64,000 bases of DNA, taken from NCBI GenBank assembly GCA_023386045.1, contig JAEWKK010000010.1, forward strand, positions 121,889-185,888. The letters run 5' to 3'. The notes under the pieces are model-generated. The model was not told the origin of the DNA and ran no database searches. It worked only from the letters and a program-made list of their open reading frames with translations. A program made the position numbers and the translations under genes. Positions 8,598 to 16,712 of the stretch are shown here, in pieces (position 1 is the stretch's first letter; each line of letters begins with the position of its first letter). The stretch is from Bacteroidota bacterium. GTDB lineage: Bacteria > Bacteroidota > Bacteroidia > Chitinophagales > Chitinophagaceae.

Positions 8598-9743
8598 TCA
8601 TTGATCGCTGGCCACTGCAGTTTCGCTCTTCAGTGATACGATCTTGGTAGAAGGCTTTTGCACCTTTTCCGCCCCAGTTGTGGAAAATGCGCCTGCGATG
8701 ACCAGACGTCCTGCAGGTTTTTTTAAATAAAGCAGCAGGCCTATAAGTGAATAGCTGATGCCAATCATGAGGCAAATGAGTACAGTGGAACCCAAAGATC
8801 TGCCGATATAAGTCATGGCGATCAGTGCCAGGTTCAGTCCCACACATGAAAAAGTAACTGACCTATGATTCAATCCCCGGTCGAGTAGCAAATGATGAAT
8901 ATGATTTCTATCGGGTGAGAAGGGTGATCTTCCCCTGAATATCCTGATGCTGAAAACTCTCAGTGTATCCAGCAATGGAAGCACCAGAATAGAAAAACCA
9001 AGTGCTACTGAAGAATTGAGCGGGAATTTTCCTGCCACAGAATCTGCAACATCAATGAACTGGATTACCAGCATGGCATTCACCAGTCCCAGTAATAAGG
9101 AACCAGAATCTCCCATAAAGATCCTTGCCGGATGAAAATTAAATATCAGGAAGGCCGCCAGGCTACCTGCCATGGCAAAAGCTACGAGTGAGTAAAAAGG
9201 CATTTCTGCGAAAAAGAAATATACACCAAAGATCACAGAGGTTAGTACACCCAGGCTTCCCGCCAGTCCGTCCACACCATCAATCAGATTGTAAGCATTG
9301 ATGATGACGATGATTGTAATATAGGAAATCAGGTAGGCGATCCATTCTGGCAATTGTCCCACACCCATGAAGCCATGCATGCTGTCTATTTTAATGCCGG
9401 CCAGGTGGATCATGATAGCTGCCGCAGCCAGTTGTCCAAGGAATTTTTTACTGGCAGAAATAATGAGGATATCATCTTTAAGTCCCAGGAAAAAAATAAC
9501 GAAAGCGGCTGCAAAAAAATAAGGAAATTCAGGGTTCTCCCTGAAAGGAACGGTGAGCAAAGCGGATAATAAGAAACCAATAAAGATACCCACACCTCCA
9601 AGGGATGCTATTGCCTTGGTATGTAGCTTTCTTTCATCGGGCAGGTCGTAAAGTTTTTTCTCCTTGGCAACCTTCATTATAGCAGGCAATGCCAAATAGG
9701 CGAGAGTGAAAGAAACGATACCTGTCAACAACACATTCAGCAT
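8598..9743 (-). CDS. WecA/MraY-like undecaprenyl-phosphate sugar-1-phosphate transferase
   Basis: This polytopic membrane enzyme (381 residues, about ten membrane segments) belongs to glycosyltransferase family 4. Such enzymes load a sugar 1-phosphate, usually GlcNAc-1-P, onto undecaprenyl phosphate. Visible motifs are DLPDERKLHTK (33-43), the Asp pair LKDD (88-91), NAYNLIDGVDGLAG (149-162), FMGDSGSLLLG (209-219) and the HIHHLLLDRG loop (281-290). These fit WecA-like enzymes that start O-antigen, exopolysaccharide or teichoic-type glycans better than MraY, and no peptidoglycan genes are nearby. The exact donor sugar is unknown. Confidence 0.88.
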   Translation of the reverse strand: MLNVLLTGIVSFTLAYLALPAIMKVAKEKKLYDLPDERKLHTKAIASLGGVGIFIGFLLSALLTVPFRENPEFPYFFAAAFVIFFLGLKDDILIISASKKFLGQLAAAAIMIHLAGIKIDSMHGFMGVGQLPEWIAYLISYITIIVIINAYNLIDGVDGLAGSLGVLTSVIFGVYFFFAEMPFYSLVAFAMAGSLAAFLIFNFHPARIFMGDSGSLLLGLVNAMLVIQFIDVADSVAGKFPLNSSVALGFSILVLPLLDTLRVFSIRIFRGRSPFSPDRNHIHHLLLDRGLNHRSVTFSCVGLNLALIAMTYIGRSLGSTVLICLMIGISYSLIGLLLYLKKPAGRLVIAGAFSTTGAEKVQKPSTKIVSLKSETAVASDQ

Positions 9744-9762
9744 TAAGGGTGGGTTTGGTGTG

Positions 9763-9770
9763 CAAATTTA
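9763..9770 (-). promoter_or_regulatory. Predicted -7 promoter element of the WecA-like gene
   Basis: TAAATTTG on the minus strand fits TAnnTTTG and ends 19 nt before the ATG. Confidence 0.4.
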
Positions 9771-9934
9771 GGTTGAGGGGCTACGCCTCCCAAGTTTTAT
9801 TAGCTTTTTCTTTATTAAGAGATCATTTCGTTTAAGCCTATCTGCAATCATCCATTTTTTTATCCAAAAAGATCGCACATTTGCAGCTCTATAGGCTTTG
9901 AAAAAATTCAGCAAGACTAATCAATATAATTTTT

Positions 9935-10771
9935 ATGCCAACACTTCCCGAGATCGCCTCGCAGATAAGAAGAGATTGTTTAAGAATGGTTCACGGTGCA
10001 CAAAGCGGACATCCAGGCGGCTCTTTGGGCTGTGCGGATTTTTTCACTGCACTGTATTTCCAGGTGATGCAGCACAATCCTCAGCCATTTGATATGGATG
10101 CTAAGGAACAGGATGCTTTCTTCCTTTCCAATGGCCACATCTCCCCTGTGTTTTACTCTGCGCTTGCCCGTTCCGGTTATTTTGATGTGAGTGAGCTTGC
10201 CAGTTTCAGGAAGATCAATACAAGGTTGCAGGGCCATCCTACCACACATGAAGGATTGCCTGGTGTAAGGGTGGCTTCAGGTTCTTTGGGACAGGGAATG
10301 AGTGTGGCCATTGGTGCCGCACTGGCAAAAAAGCTGAACAATGACCAGCATATCATCTACTCTTTGCATGGTGATGGAGAATTGCAGGAAGGACAGAACT
10401 GGGAAGCCATCATGTTTGCTCCGAATCATAACGTTGACAACCTGATTGCAACGATCGACTGGAACGGACAACAGATTGATGGACCAACCTTCAAAGTAAA
10501 CGACCTTGGCGATATCAAAGAAAAATTTGAGGCCTTTGGCTGGCATACTCTCGAAATGGATGGCAATAACATGGATGAAGTAGTGCACGTACTTGGAGAA
10601 GCCAAATCGCTTGTTGGAAAAGGCAAACCCATTGCCATCATCATGAGAACAGTGATGAGCAAGGGTGTTGACTTCATGGAAAATGACCACAACTGGCACG
10701 GGGTTGCTCCCAACGATGAGCAATTGGAAAAAGCGTTAGCACAATTGCCGGAAACATTGGGGGATTATTGA
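9935..10771 (+). CDS. Transketolase, N-terminal (ThDP-binding) subunit
   Basis: Transketolase moves two-carbon units in the pentose phosphate pathway. This 278-residue protein covers only the N-terminal domain of split, two-subunit transketolases. It shows MVHGAQSGHPGGSLGCADF (18-36), SGSLGQGMSVAIGAA (115-129) and the ThDP motif GDGELQEGQNWEA (146-158), then ends normally in LAQLPETLGDY. The C-terminal pyrimidine-binding subunit, normally the next gene, is not adjacent. Instead the stop codon is followed by heptamer arrays and four terminator-like hairpins. The partner must be encoded elsewhere. Confidence 0.93.
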   Translation: MPTLPEIASQIRRDCLRMVHGAQSGHPGGSLGCADFFTALYFQVMQHNPQPFDMDAKEQDAFFLSNGHISPVFYSALARSGYFDVSELASFRKINTRLQGHPTTHEGLPGVRVASGSLGQGMSVAIGAALAKKLNNDQHIIYSLHGDGELQEGQNWEAIMFAPNHNVDNLIATIDWNGQQIDGPTFKVNDLGDIKEKFEAFGWHTLEMDGNNMDEVVHVLGEAKSLVGKGKPIAIIMRTVMSKGVDFMENDHNWHGVAPNDEQLEKALAQLPETLGDY

Positions 10772-10856
10772 TGGAATGAGTGATGGTGAATGGTGAGGTA
10801 TGGTGAATAGTGAGTGGTCAGTGGTGAGTATCCTAAATTTGTAGTGAACTTTTTAA

Positions 10857-10880
10857 GACTTGTTTTGCAGGTCTTTTTTT
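10857..10880 (+). terminator. Terminator-like hairpin, module 1 after the transketolase gene
   Basis: GACTTG, loop TTTTG and CAGGTC (one G-T pair, extendable by two A-T pairs) are followed by seven T. This is the best of four tandem copies. Confidence 0.7.
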
Positions 10881-10964
10881 GTGAGTGGTGAGGGGTGAAT
10901 GGTGAGGTATGGTGAATAGTGAGTGGTGAATGGTGAGTATCCTAATTTGTAGTGAACATTTTTA

Positions 10965-10988
10965 GACTTGTTTGGCAGGTCTTTTTTT
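10965..10988 (+). terminator. Terminator-like hairpin, module 2
   Basis: GACTTG, loop TTTGG and CAGGTC are followed by seven T. It lies 108 nt after the first hairpin and is nearly identical to it. Confidence 0.65.
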
Positions 10989-11043
10989 GGGAGTGGTCAG
11001 TGGTGAGTGGTGAGTATTCTGAAATTTGTAATTAACTTTTCTG

Positions 11044-11072
11044 GACCCGTTTCGGCAGGTCTTTGTTTTTTG
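11044..11072 (+). terminator. Terminator-like hairpin, module 3 (diverged)
   Basis: GACC and GGTC flank an inner CG-TTT-CG pairing, and the sequence continues CTTTGTTTTTT. It is clearly related to modules 1 and 2 but has a changed stem. A fourth copy (about 11125-11154) keeps TGTTTCGGCAGATC but has a weak stem and a broken T tract. Confidence 0.45.
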
Positions 11073-11302
11073 TGAGTAGTCAGTGGTGAGTGGTGAGTAT
11101 CCTAAAATTTGTAATTATCTTTTTGAGGCCTGTTTCGGCAGATCTTTATATTTTATTTGAGCACATTTAATGTTTACAAAAAAGTGAAGACTCAATATAA
11201 GAATTCTCGCCACTCACCACTCACCATAACTCACCACTCACCATAACTCACCACTCACCATTGACCATAACTCACCACTCACTATTGACCATTGACCATA
11301 CC

Positions 11303-12547
11303 TCATTCCTCTCTCAGTGCAAACTGCTGCAAAGCGGCTTTGCGGGCGGGGATCCAGGAAGCAATGAGGGCGATCACCATAACGGTTAAGGCTACGAGAA
11401 TAAAATCTGTGAGCACCATTTTTACAGGGAAGTAATCAATCATGAAAGTACTGCCTTGTAATGGTATGAGATGGTATTTGATCTGCAACAGCCCGATGAT
11501 ATAAGCAATCAGCATTCCCGTGCCGCCTCCGATCAAGGCAAGGAGCAAACCTTCGCCCAAAAATATCCGCTGGATGAATGAGCGGCGTGCCCCCAATGCA
11601 TGAAGCACACTGATGTCCTGCTTTTTTTCCAGCACCAGCATGGTCAGCGCTCCCACCATATTAAAAGCAGCCACCACTAATATCAAAGACAGAACAGCAT
11701 AGATGAACCACTTCTCTATATTCATCACAGAATAAAGACTTGCATTCTGCTCATAGCGGTCCTGCACCAGGTAATCTTTCCCGAGAAATTGCTTTAATTC
11801 ATTTCCAACTTCCTCCACATCAGCATTGGGTGTGATACCGATCTCCACCGCGCTGTAGGCATCTTCCTCCATCTGTAACATACTTTTTACAAAGGCAAGA
11901 TTGGTGATGGCGTATTTGTTATCAAAATCCTGCTGAATAATAAAGGCTCCTGAGGTATTAACCGATTCAGCGCTCAATGATTGAAAAGGATCGGTCAAAT
12001 TGATCTCCCCTTTCCTGGGCATATACACCGTAAGCGGCCTGAAATTCCGGTCCGATTCTACTGCCACTGCATTCTGTATGCCTGCGCCTAAAACAAGCAG
12101 GGGTTGATCAGCGTCACCTATATTAAATTGTCCCTGCACAATATGAGGTTCAATTGGATTGACCTGCGTATAATTTTCATCCACGCCCTTGAGATAAATG
12201 ATGGACTGGTAATCTGTAGAATCTTCACCGGATGCTTTGTTTTGCAGCAAGGCCTTGTCCTCTGCTACCAGGGAAAATGCCCTGACCCCTTTTACAGACC
12301 TAAGGCGATTCAATTGCTCCTGCGTCAGCGTCATTTGTTTGCCACTAATTGGAGAGATCTTGAGGTCGGGGTAAAAAGAAGAATAGAGTGATTTGACCAG
12401 GCCTTCAAAACCATTGAACACACTTAATACCAGAATCAGTGAAGTGGTTCCGATAATAATGGCCACAATGCTGATCCAGGAAATGATGTTGATGGCATTG
12501 GTGGTTTTTTTGGCTTTGAAATATCTCCAGGCAAATAGAAAGGTCAC
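11303..12547 (-). CDS. LolC/LolE-like ABC transporter permease (FtsX/MacB fold)
   Basis: The protein has 414 residues. It opens with the family signature FLFAWRYFKAKKTTNAINIISWIS and one membrane segment (about 16-42). A large periplasmic domain follows (about 45-275), then three C-terminal membrane segments, with VLEKKQDISVLHALGARRSFIQRIFLGEG at the cytoplasmic coupling site. In lipoprotein sorting such permeases work with LolD to release lipoproteins from the inner membrane. The start is GTG at 12547, 7 nt after rbfA, so the two form one operon. No ATPase gene is adjacent. The stop codon sits at the very edge of a heptamer array. Confidence 0.87.
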   Translation of the reverse strand: MTFLFAWRYFKAKKTTNAINIISWISIVAIIIGTTSLILVLSVFNGFEGLVKSLYSSFYPDLKISPISGKQMTLTQEQLNRLRSVKGVRAFSLVAEDKALLQNKASGEDSTDYQSIIYLKGVDENYTQVNPIEPHIVQGQFNIGDADQPLLVLGAGIQNAVAVESDRNFRPLTVYMPRKGEINLTDPFQSLSAESVNTSGAFIIQQDFDNKYAITNLAFVKSMLQMEEDAYSAVEIGITPNADVEEVGNELKQFLGKDYLVQDRYEQNASLYSVMNIEKWFIYAVLSLILVVAAFNMVGALTMLVLEKKQDISVLHALGARRSFIQRIFLGEGLLLALIGGGTGMLIAYIIGLLQIKYHLIPLQGSTFMIDYFPVKMVLTDFILVALTVMVIALIASWIPARKAALQQFALREE

Positions 12548-12554
12548 TCAGTGA

Positions 12555-12950
12555 TTAATTTTCGGTTTCTTGATCGCCTTCTTTTGGCTTGTTGGTATCC
12601 TGCTCTTTGATCTGTCGGAACAATTCTTCCATTTTGAACACATGATCCAGCGTATCGTCCGGGAAAAACCTGAGCTCGGGAATCCTGCGTAACTGGTTTT
12701 TTACTCTGGAAGCCAGTTCTTTTTTCACTTCCCAGGCACGATCTTCGATCTTATCGAAAATGGCCTTATTGTCTTTGGCATTGTACACGCTCAGGTAGAT
12801 CCTTGCTTCAAGTAGGTCGGGAGTGATCTTTACCGATGAAATGGAAATCATGGCACCCTGGATAAAGCTCAGTCCCATTTTCTGAAAAATGGTATTCAGC
12901 TCTTCCTGTAATAGTCCTGCTACCTGTTTCTGTCTTTTTCCTTCCTCCAT
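12555..12950 (-). CDS. rbfA: Ribosome-binding factor A
   Basis: RbfA is a KH-like protein that binds the 30S subunit during late 16S rRNA processing and helps cold growth. The protein has 131 residues with the expected order: EGKRQKQVAGLLQEELNTIF at the N-terminus, MISISSVKITPDLLEARIYLSV in the core, and the KH-type region with LRRIPELRFFPDDTLDHVFKMEELF. The acidic tail (KPKEGDQETEN) is common in this phylum. It is the first gene of a two-gene unit with the LolE-like permease. Confidence 0.94.
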   Translation of the reverse strand: MEEGKRQKQVAGLLQEELNTIFQKMGLSFIQGAMISISSVKITPDLLEARIYLSVYNAKDNKAIFDKIEDRAWEVKKELASRVKNQLRRIPELRFFPDDTLDHVFKMEELFRQIKEQDTNKPKEGDQETEN

Positions 12951-12965
12951 AATAGTTCATTAAAG

Positions 12966-12980
12966 GTAAGCGTCGCTTAC
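12966..12980. promoter_or_regulatory. 15-bp palindrome upstream of rbfA
   Basis: GTAAGCG and CGCTTAC flank a single central T, 16 nt upstream of the rbfA start. The centre is too tight for an RNA hairpin, so it is more like a DNA-protein site. The role is unknown. Confidence 0.25.
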
Positions 12981-13082
12981 TTAAGTTGACCTTTGCGTTT
13001 GCCATGCATAGGTTAAAGCTTCAAAGGTCGCTGTAAAATTAGTTACTTTGCCACTTTCCAATTTAGTGCCTAAGTCACCATA

Positions 13083-14903
13083 ATGAATAAGTACGCAAGA
13101 GTTTTCCGATACATCAGTCAATACAAAGCTGATGCTGTGCTGTATATTTTGTTTATTGCTCTTTCCATCATTTTCTCACTGGCTTCGCTGGGTATGCTCT
13201 TCCCTTTCCTGGAAATGCTGTTCAATGGTGAAAAGCCTGGCACTTCCGGTTTCGTTACCAATTCTGATAATGCCACGGTGCAGTATGTAAGATCTTTGCT
13301 GGCTAAGAGCATCAGTGGACCTGCCGGAAAAGAAGGAACACTGGGAATCATCTGCCTTTTTATTATCGCTTCCATTTTTCTGAAGAATATTTTTCTTTAC
13401 CTGGCTTATTATATTTTAAACCCGCTGAAGAATAAGATCGTTAACCGCCTGAGGAACGAACTGTACGAAAAGATCCTTCACCTGCCCATAGGCTACTTCA
13501 CTGAAAAAAAGAAAGGTGATGTGATCAGCCGCATGACCAACGACGTAAGCGAAGTTGAGTTTTCCGTGATAGGTACGCTGGAAGGATGGATCAGGGATCC
13601 AATGACCATCATCATCACACTGGCCTTTCTTTTATTTATCAGTCCTGTGCTCACGCTCTTTGTTTTCATCTGCATTCCGGTTGTGGGCTTTGTGATTGGA
13701 CGCATCACTAAATCATTGAAGCGGCAATCGCAGGATGTGGCGGTACGCTATGCCGAATCTGTGTCCATCCTGGATGAAACACTATCCGGCTTGAGAGTGA
13801 TCAAGGCTTTTAATTCTGAATTACTTCTTAAAACAAGGTTCTTCAAGAATAATGAAGAAATGCTGCTGACCAGGAATAAGATCGGCTATAAAAGAGACCT
13901 GGCTTCCCCCATGTCGGAGTTCCTCGGTGTCATCATTTTTACAGGCATCCTTTATTTTGGAGGAAGACTGGTGCTTACCAACCAGTTCAGTCTTACGGGC
14001 TCCTTACTCCTGACCTACCTGGGTGTGTTTTACAATATGATCAATCCTACCAAAACACTCAGCACATCCTTCAGCAATATGCGCAAAGGTGCTGCTGCCA
14101 TTGACAGGATTGAAGAAATACTGAAAGCAGAAAACACAGTGGATGAAAATCCATCGGGACGGAAGCTGGAAGATTTCAATGAGAGTATTGAATTAAGGAA
14201 TGTTTCATTTTATTATGATGATGTTGAGATCCTCCGCAACATCAACCTGAAAGTTGAAAAAGGAAAAACAGTGGCGCTGGTAGGATCTTCCGGTGCCGGT
14301 AAATCCACACTTGCCGACCTGATCCCACGTTTTCATGATGTCAGCAGCGGAGAGCTTTTGATCGATGGCATCAACATCAGGGAGTATTCTTTGAAATCGG
14401 TGAGAGAACAAATCAGTATTGTAACACAGGAACCGATTCTTTTTAATGATACAATTGAAAAGAATATCCTGCTGGGCAAACAGGATGCAGGAAAAGATGA
14501 AATTGAATCAGCAGCAAAAGTTGCCAACGCCTATCACTTCATAGAAAAAAAAGAAGAAGGCTTTAAAACCAATATTGGCGACAGGGGCAGCAAACTCAGT
14601 GGTGGCGAACGCCAGCGGCTTACCATTGCAAGGGCCGTGATCAAGAATCCACCCATTCTCATCCTGGATGAAGCCACCTCCTCTCTTGATACAGAAAGTG
14701 AAAGACTGGTACAGGATGCCATCAACAATATGATGCAGAACCGCACTTCCATTGTAATCGCACACAGACTGTCCACCATTCGTCATGCCGACGAGATCAT
14801 TGTTTTGCAGAAAGGAGAGATCGTTGAACGTGGCAACCATGAAACGCTGATGCAAAAGCAGGGCTATTATTATAAGCTGGTGCAGATGCAGGAAGTGAGG
14901 TGA
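13083..14903 (+). CDS. MsbA-like ABC exporter (fused permease and ATPase)
   Basis: This inner-membrane half-transporter has 606 residues and would act as a homodimer. Six membrane helices lie in the first 330 residues, with a coupling region (ITEKKKGDVISRMTNDVSEVE type). The nucleotide-binding domain follows: Walker A GSSGAGKST (401-409), signature LSGGERQR (505-512), Walker B ILILDEAT (525-532) and the H-loop AHRLS near 560. The likely cargo is lipid A, another lipid or a hydrophobic compound, but this is inferred from the family only. The stop codon (GAGGTGAATGG) merges directly into a GGTGAAT heptamer array. Confidence 0.9.
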   Translation: MNKYARVFRYISQYKADAVLYILFIALSIIFSLASLGMLFPFLEMLFNGEKPGTSGFVTNSDNATVQYVRSLLAKSISGPAGKEGTLGIICLFIIASIFLKNIFLYLAYYILNPLKNKIVNRLRNELYEKILHLPIGYFTEKKKGDVISRMTNDVSEVEFSVIGTLEGWIRDPMTIIITLAFLLFISPVLTLFVFICIPVVGFVIGRITKSLKRQSQDVAVRYAESVSILDETLSGLRVIKAFNSELLLKTRFFKNNEEMLLTRNKIGYKRDLASPMSEFLGVIIFTGILYFGGRLVLTNQFSLTGSLLLTYLGVFYNMINPTKTLSTSFSNMRKGAAAIDRIEEILKAENTVDENPSGRKLEDFNESIELRNVSFYYDDVEILRNINLKVEKGKTVALVGSSGAGKSTLADLIPRFHDVSSGELLIDGINIREYSLKSVREQISIVTQEPILFNDTIEKNILLGKQDAGKDEIESAAKVANAYHFIEKKEEGFKTNIGDRGSKLSGGERQRLTIARAVIKNPPILILDEATSSLDTESERLVQDAINNMMQNRTSIVIAHRLSTIRHADEIIVLQKGEIVERGNHETLMQKQGYYYKLVQMQEVR

Positions 14904-14950
14904 ATGGTGAATGGTGAATGGTGAATGGTGAGTGGTGAGTGGTGAGTGGT
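14904..14950. repeat. GGTGAAT/GGTGAGT heptamer array
   Basis: This is a near-perfect tandem of GGTGAAT (four copies) then GGTGAGT (four copies), starting right at the exporter stop codon. It is followed by GAGTATCC and the left arm of a long inverted repeat. Confidence 0.9.
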
Positions 14951-15060
14951 GAGTATCCTCAACTTGTGCTTTGTCCGCCGACCTTGTGATCCGAAGCACT
15001 GCGAAGGTTCAAGCTGCAGAGCAGCGAAGGTGGAAACTCGTGAACTTGTTAACTCGTGAA
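14951..15060 (+). repeat. Left arm of a ~110-bp inverted repeat
   Basis: This arm starts with GAGTATCCTCAAC and ends with AACTCGTGAA. Its reverse complement recurs at 16546-16656 with about four differences over 111 positions. The arm contains a small perfect hairpin (GCTGC-AGA-GCAGC) and repeated CGAAGG. The two arms bracket the 409-residue gene between them. Confidence 0.9.
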
Positions 15061-15064
15061 AACA

Positions 15065-15095
15065 GGATCATAGCTCAAATAATGAACTATGATCC
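15065..15095. other. 9-bp hairpin near the gene end
   Basis: GGATCATAG and CTATGATCC form a perfect 9-bp stem around a 13-nt loop, 14 nt past the stop of the minus-strand gene that ends at 15109. No T tract follows, so it is not called a terminator. Confidence 0.4.
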
Positions 15096-15108
15096 CATTG
15101 ATCTTTAT

Positions 15109-16338
15109 TTAAAAAAGAGTGAGCTTGCCGGTGAGTGCAAGGCATTGATAAACTCTTCCGCTGCCGCCAGGCCAGGTATTATAAGTGAGTTGAACTGAAG
15201 TGGCAGGAGTGATCTTATACCCGGCTCCAACAGAAAAGCCTACAAACATTTGCCCATTAATTTTTTCCTCCTCAACTCTTGTATCTCCTATCCATGAAAC
15301 TATCTTATGATTCTTTTTTAAGGAATTGATATGGTAAGCAAATTGTAAACCTGTAGCCAGGTAAAATGAAGGCAGTTTTTTAAAATGTAATTTTATCAGT
15401 GGGCTAAAGGATATTAAACCATAATCCATTTCAATCTTTGCATTATCCCATAAAGGAAAGCTGTCCGATACAAAATGTGCAGACTGGTAAGCAAATTCAA
15501 AATCAAGAGCATAATTCCTGTTACCGGGTCTCACTTCAATAAAAATTCCTGCAGCAGGTTTAATGGATGTACTGTATTTATAGGAGGAAACTCCACCTGT
15601 TTTATTTCGCTGAGTGAGCTTATACATAGTTGCTCCAGCCAAAACCCCAAGCTTAACCACATCTTTTTTTCTTTGAATGGTAGTGTTAATGTCCACTTCT
15701 GTTCCCAGGCAACCATTGATTTTTTTGAAGGCAGAAAGCATGGAGCGCAAGGTATAATCTGTTCCTTCCAGTCTTTCTATATCAGCCTGCTCACAACTTG
15801 AGGTGGTACCCAGGAAGCTCAGTAGATTTTTATAAGAAGCATCAAGTTTTAAATTGCCATTGTCCATGTAGTGGTTGGCCGGCAGATAAGTGATAAGACT
15901 ATCCTTCCTGTGTTTGTAAAAAAAATGCCGGTTACCATATTTATCAACATAGAGATATAAATGAATGGTACCTGTGAGAATTTTCTCCAGCATCAGGTTT
16001 GCCTTTAGTTGATTTGCCGGGTTTTCATAGTCTGATTTTTGCCTCTTGAGCAGTTCCCTGTCAATAACAGGAATGGATACTGGAAATTTTTCATAAGCAG
16101 GACCATCATAAAATACAACGGACCTGATTGATTCAGCATTGATCTTTTCAAAAGCATCAACACTTTTCTGGCGGTAGGAAAAACTCTGTGGTGTAGATTC
16201 TGAAACCGGCAATTCCACTTCAGCCTGGATCACCGTTCCTGATTCCTGGATGATCTTTGCACGTCCTGTTGTTTCCTGGGCAAATAGGGATGGGATAGCT
16301 GCTGTAAGAAACAGCAGTGATAAAATAGTTATTCTCAT
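15109..16338 (-). CDS. Secreted or outer-membrane protein of unknown function
   Basis: With the ATG at 16338 the protein has 409 residues and a clean signal peptide (MRITILSLLFLTAAIPSLFAQ). A longer frame starts at 16377 but puts 13 extra residues before the signal. The middle contains a Cys pair (SSCEQADIERLEG and KKINGCLGTEVD). The C-terminal half has alternating beta-strand-like segments (DFEFAYQSAHF, LASGLQFAYHIN-type, VGFSVGAGYKITPATSVQLTYNTW) and ends in Phe, which suggests an outer-membrane beta-barrel. No family is recognised with confidence. The gene is boxed in by a near-identical inverted repeat, so it may have moved or been flipped as a unit. Confidence 0.6.
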   Translation of the reverse strand: MRITILSLLFLTAAIPSLFAQETTGRAKIIQESGTVIQAEVELPVSESTPQSFSYRQKSVDAFEKINAESIRSVVFYDGPAYEKFPVSIPVIDRELLKRQKSDYENPANQLKANLMLEKILTGTIHLYLYVDKYGNRHFFYKHRKDSLITYLPANHYMDNGNLKLDASYKNLLSFLGTTSSCEQADIERLEGTDYTLRSMLSAFKKINGCLGTEVDINTTIQRKKDVVKLGVLAGATMYKLTQRNKTGGVSSYKYSTSIKPAAGIFIEVRPGNRNYALDFEFAYQSAHFVSDSFPLWDNAKIEMDYGLISFSPLIKLHFKKLPSFYLATGLQFAYHINSLKKNHKIVSWIGDTRVEEEKINGQMFVGFSVGAGYKITPATSVQLTYNTWPGGSGRVYQCLALTGKLTLF

Positions 16339-16378
16339 AAAGCGGTTTGGTGGCGGCAATATATGATAAATTTTCATT

Positions 16379-16411
16379 ATGGTGAGTAGTGAGTAGTGAA
16401 TGGTGAGTTGC
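16379..16411. repeat. GGTGAGT/AGTGAGT heptamer array upstream of the boxed gene
   Basis: GGTGAGT, AGTGAGT, AGTGAAT, GGTGAGT read outward from the gene's 5' end and begin one base after the upstream in-frame ATG at 16377. Confidence 0.8.
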
Positions 16412-16545
16412 TACTAAAAAAAGTAGAGCGAGAAACAGAACTGCGTTCGCCCTGGCTTTAGCGATGGCGAAGTGAGAGCGGGATGAACAGCCGTATCACA
16501 AAGGACATGAAGAAAACACAGAGAACACAAGGCAGGTTCTATAGG
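16412..16545. other. Gene-free spacer with a CACAAAG-type fragment
   Basis: This is part of the 374-nt gene-free gap between the boxed gene and the acyl-CoA dehydrogenase gene. It contains GAGCGAGAAACAG, which resembles the reverse complement of a segment near 4300-4320, and ATCACAAAGGACATGAAG, related to the cluster at 4331. No convincing gene or promoter is seen. Confidence 0.5.
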
Positions 16546-16656
16546 TTCACGAGTTATACAAGTTTACGAGTTTCCACCTTCGCTGCTCTGCAGCTTGAAC
16601 CTTCGCAGTGCTTCGGATCACTAGGTCGGCGGACAAAGCACGAGTTGAGGATACTC
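16546..16656 (-). repeat. Right arm of the ~110-bp inverted repeat
   Basis: This is the reverse complement of 14951-15060 with about four differences. It ends, read on the minus strand, at GAGTATCC, where a GGTGAGT array abuts. Confidence 0.9.
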
Positions 16657-16697
16657 ACCATTCACTACTCACCATTCACTACTCACCACTCACCATA
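16657..16697. repeat. GGTGAGT/AGTGAAT heptamer array after acyl-CoA dehydrogenase
   Basis: On the minus strand it reads GGTGAGT, GGTGAGT, AGTGAAT, GGTGAGT, AGTGAAT, GGTGAGTATCC, outward from the 3' end of the dehydrogenase gene. Confidence 0.85.
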
Positions 16698-16712
16698 AAT
16701 CACCAAATAACC

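Larger units (their letters stand above)
10776..11299. repeat. Large GGTGAGT heptamer array with inverted right arm
   Basis: The gap holds no gene. The left part (10776-11100) carries GGTGAGT/GGTGAAT/GGTCAGT heptamers reading away from the transketolase gene, interrupted by four related modules that each start with GAGTAT. The right arm (about 11209-11299) reads the same heptamers on the minus strand, away from the LolE-like gene, and begins directly at that gene's stop codon. Between the arms is an AT-rich unique stretch (about 11150-11205). Confidence 0.85.

Noticed and set aside
10776..11299. Possible CRISPR array
   Set aside because: The repeats are 7 bp and contiguous, with no 20-40 bp repeats separated by unique spacers and no cas genes in the window.
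14508..14999. 163-residue antisense frame over the exporter gene
   Set aside because: It mirrors the ATPase coding sequence, and its first part is heptamer-array peptide.
16483..16698. Open frame ending in THHSP-type residues
   Set aside because: It is produced by a repeat arm and a heptamer array; no coding signal is present.
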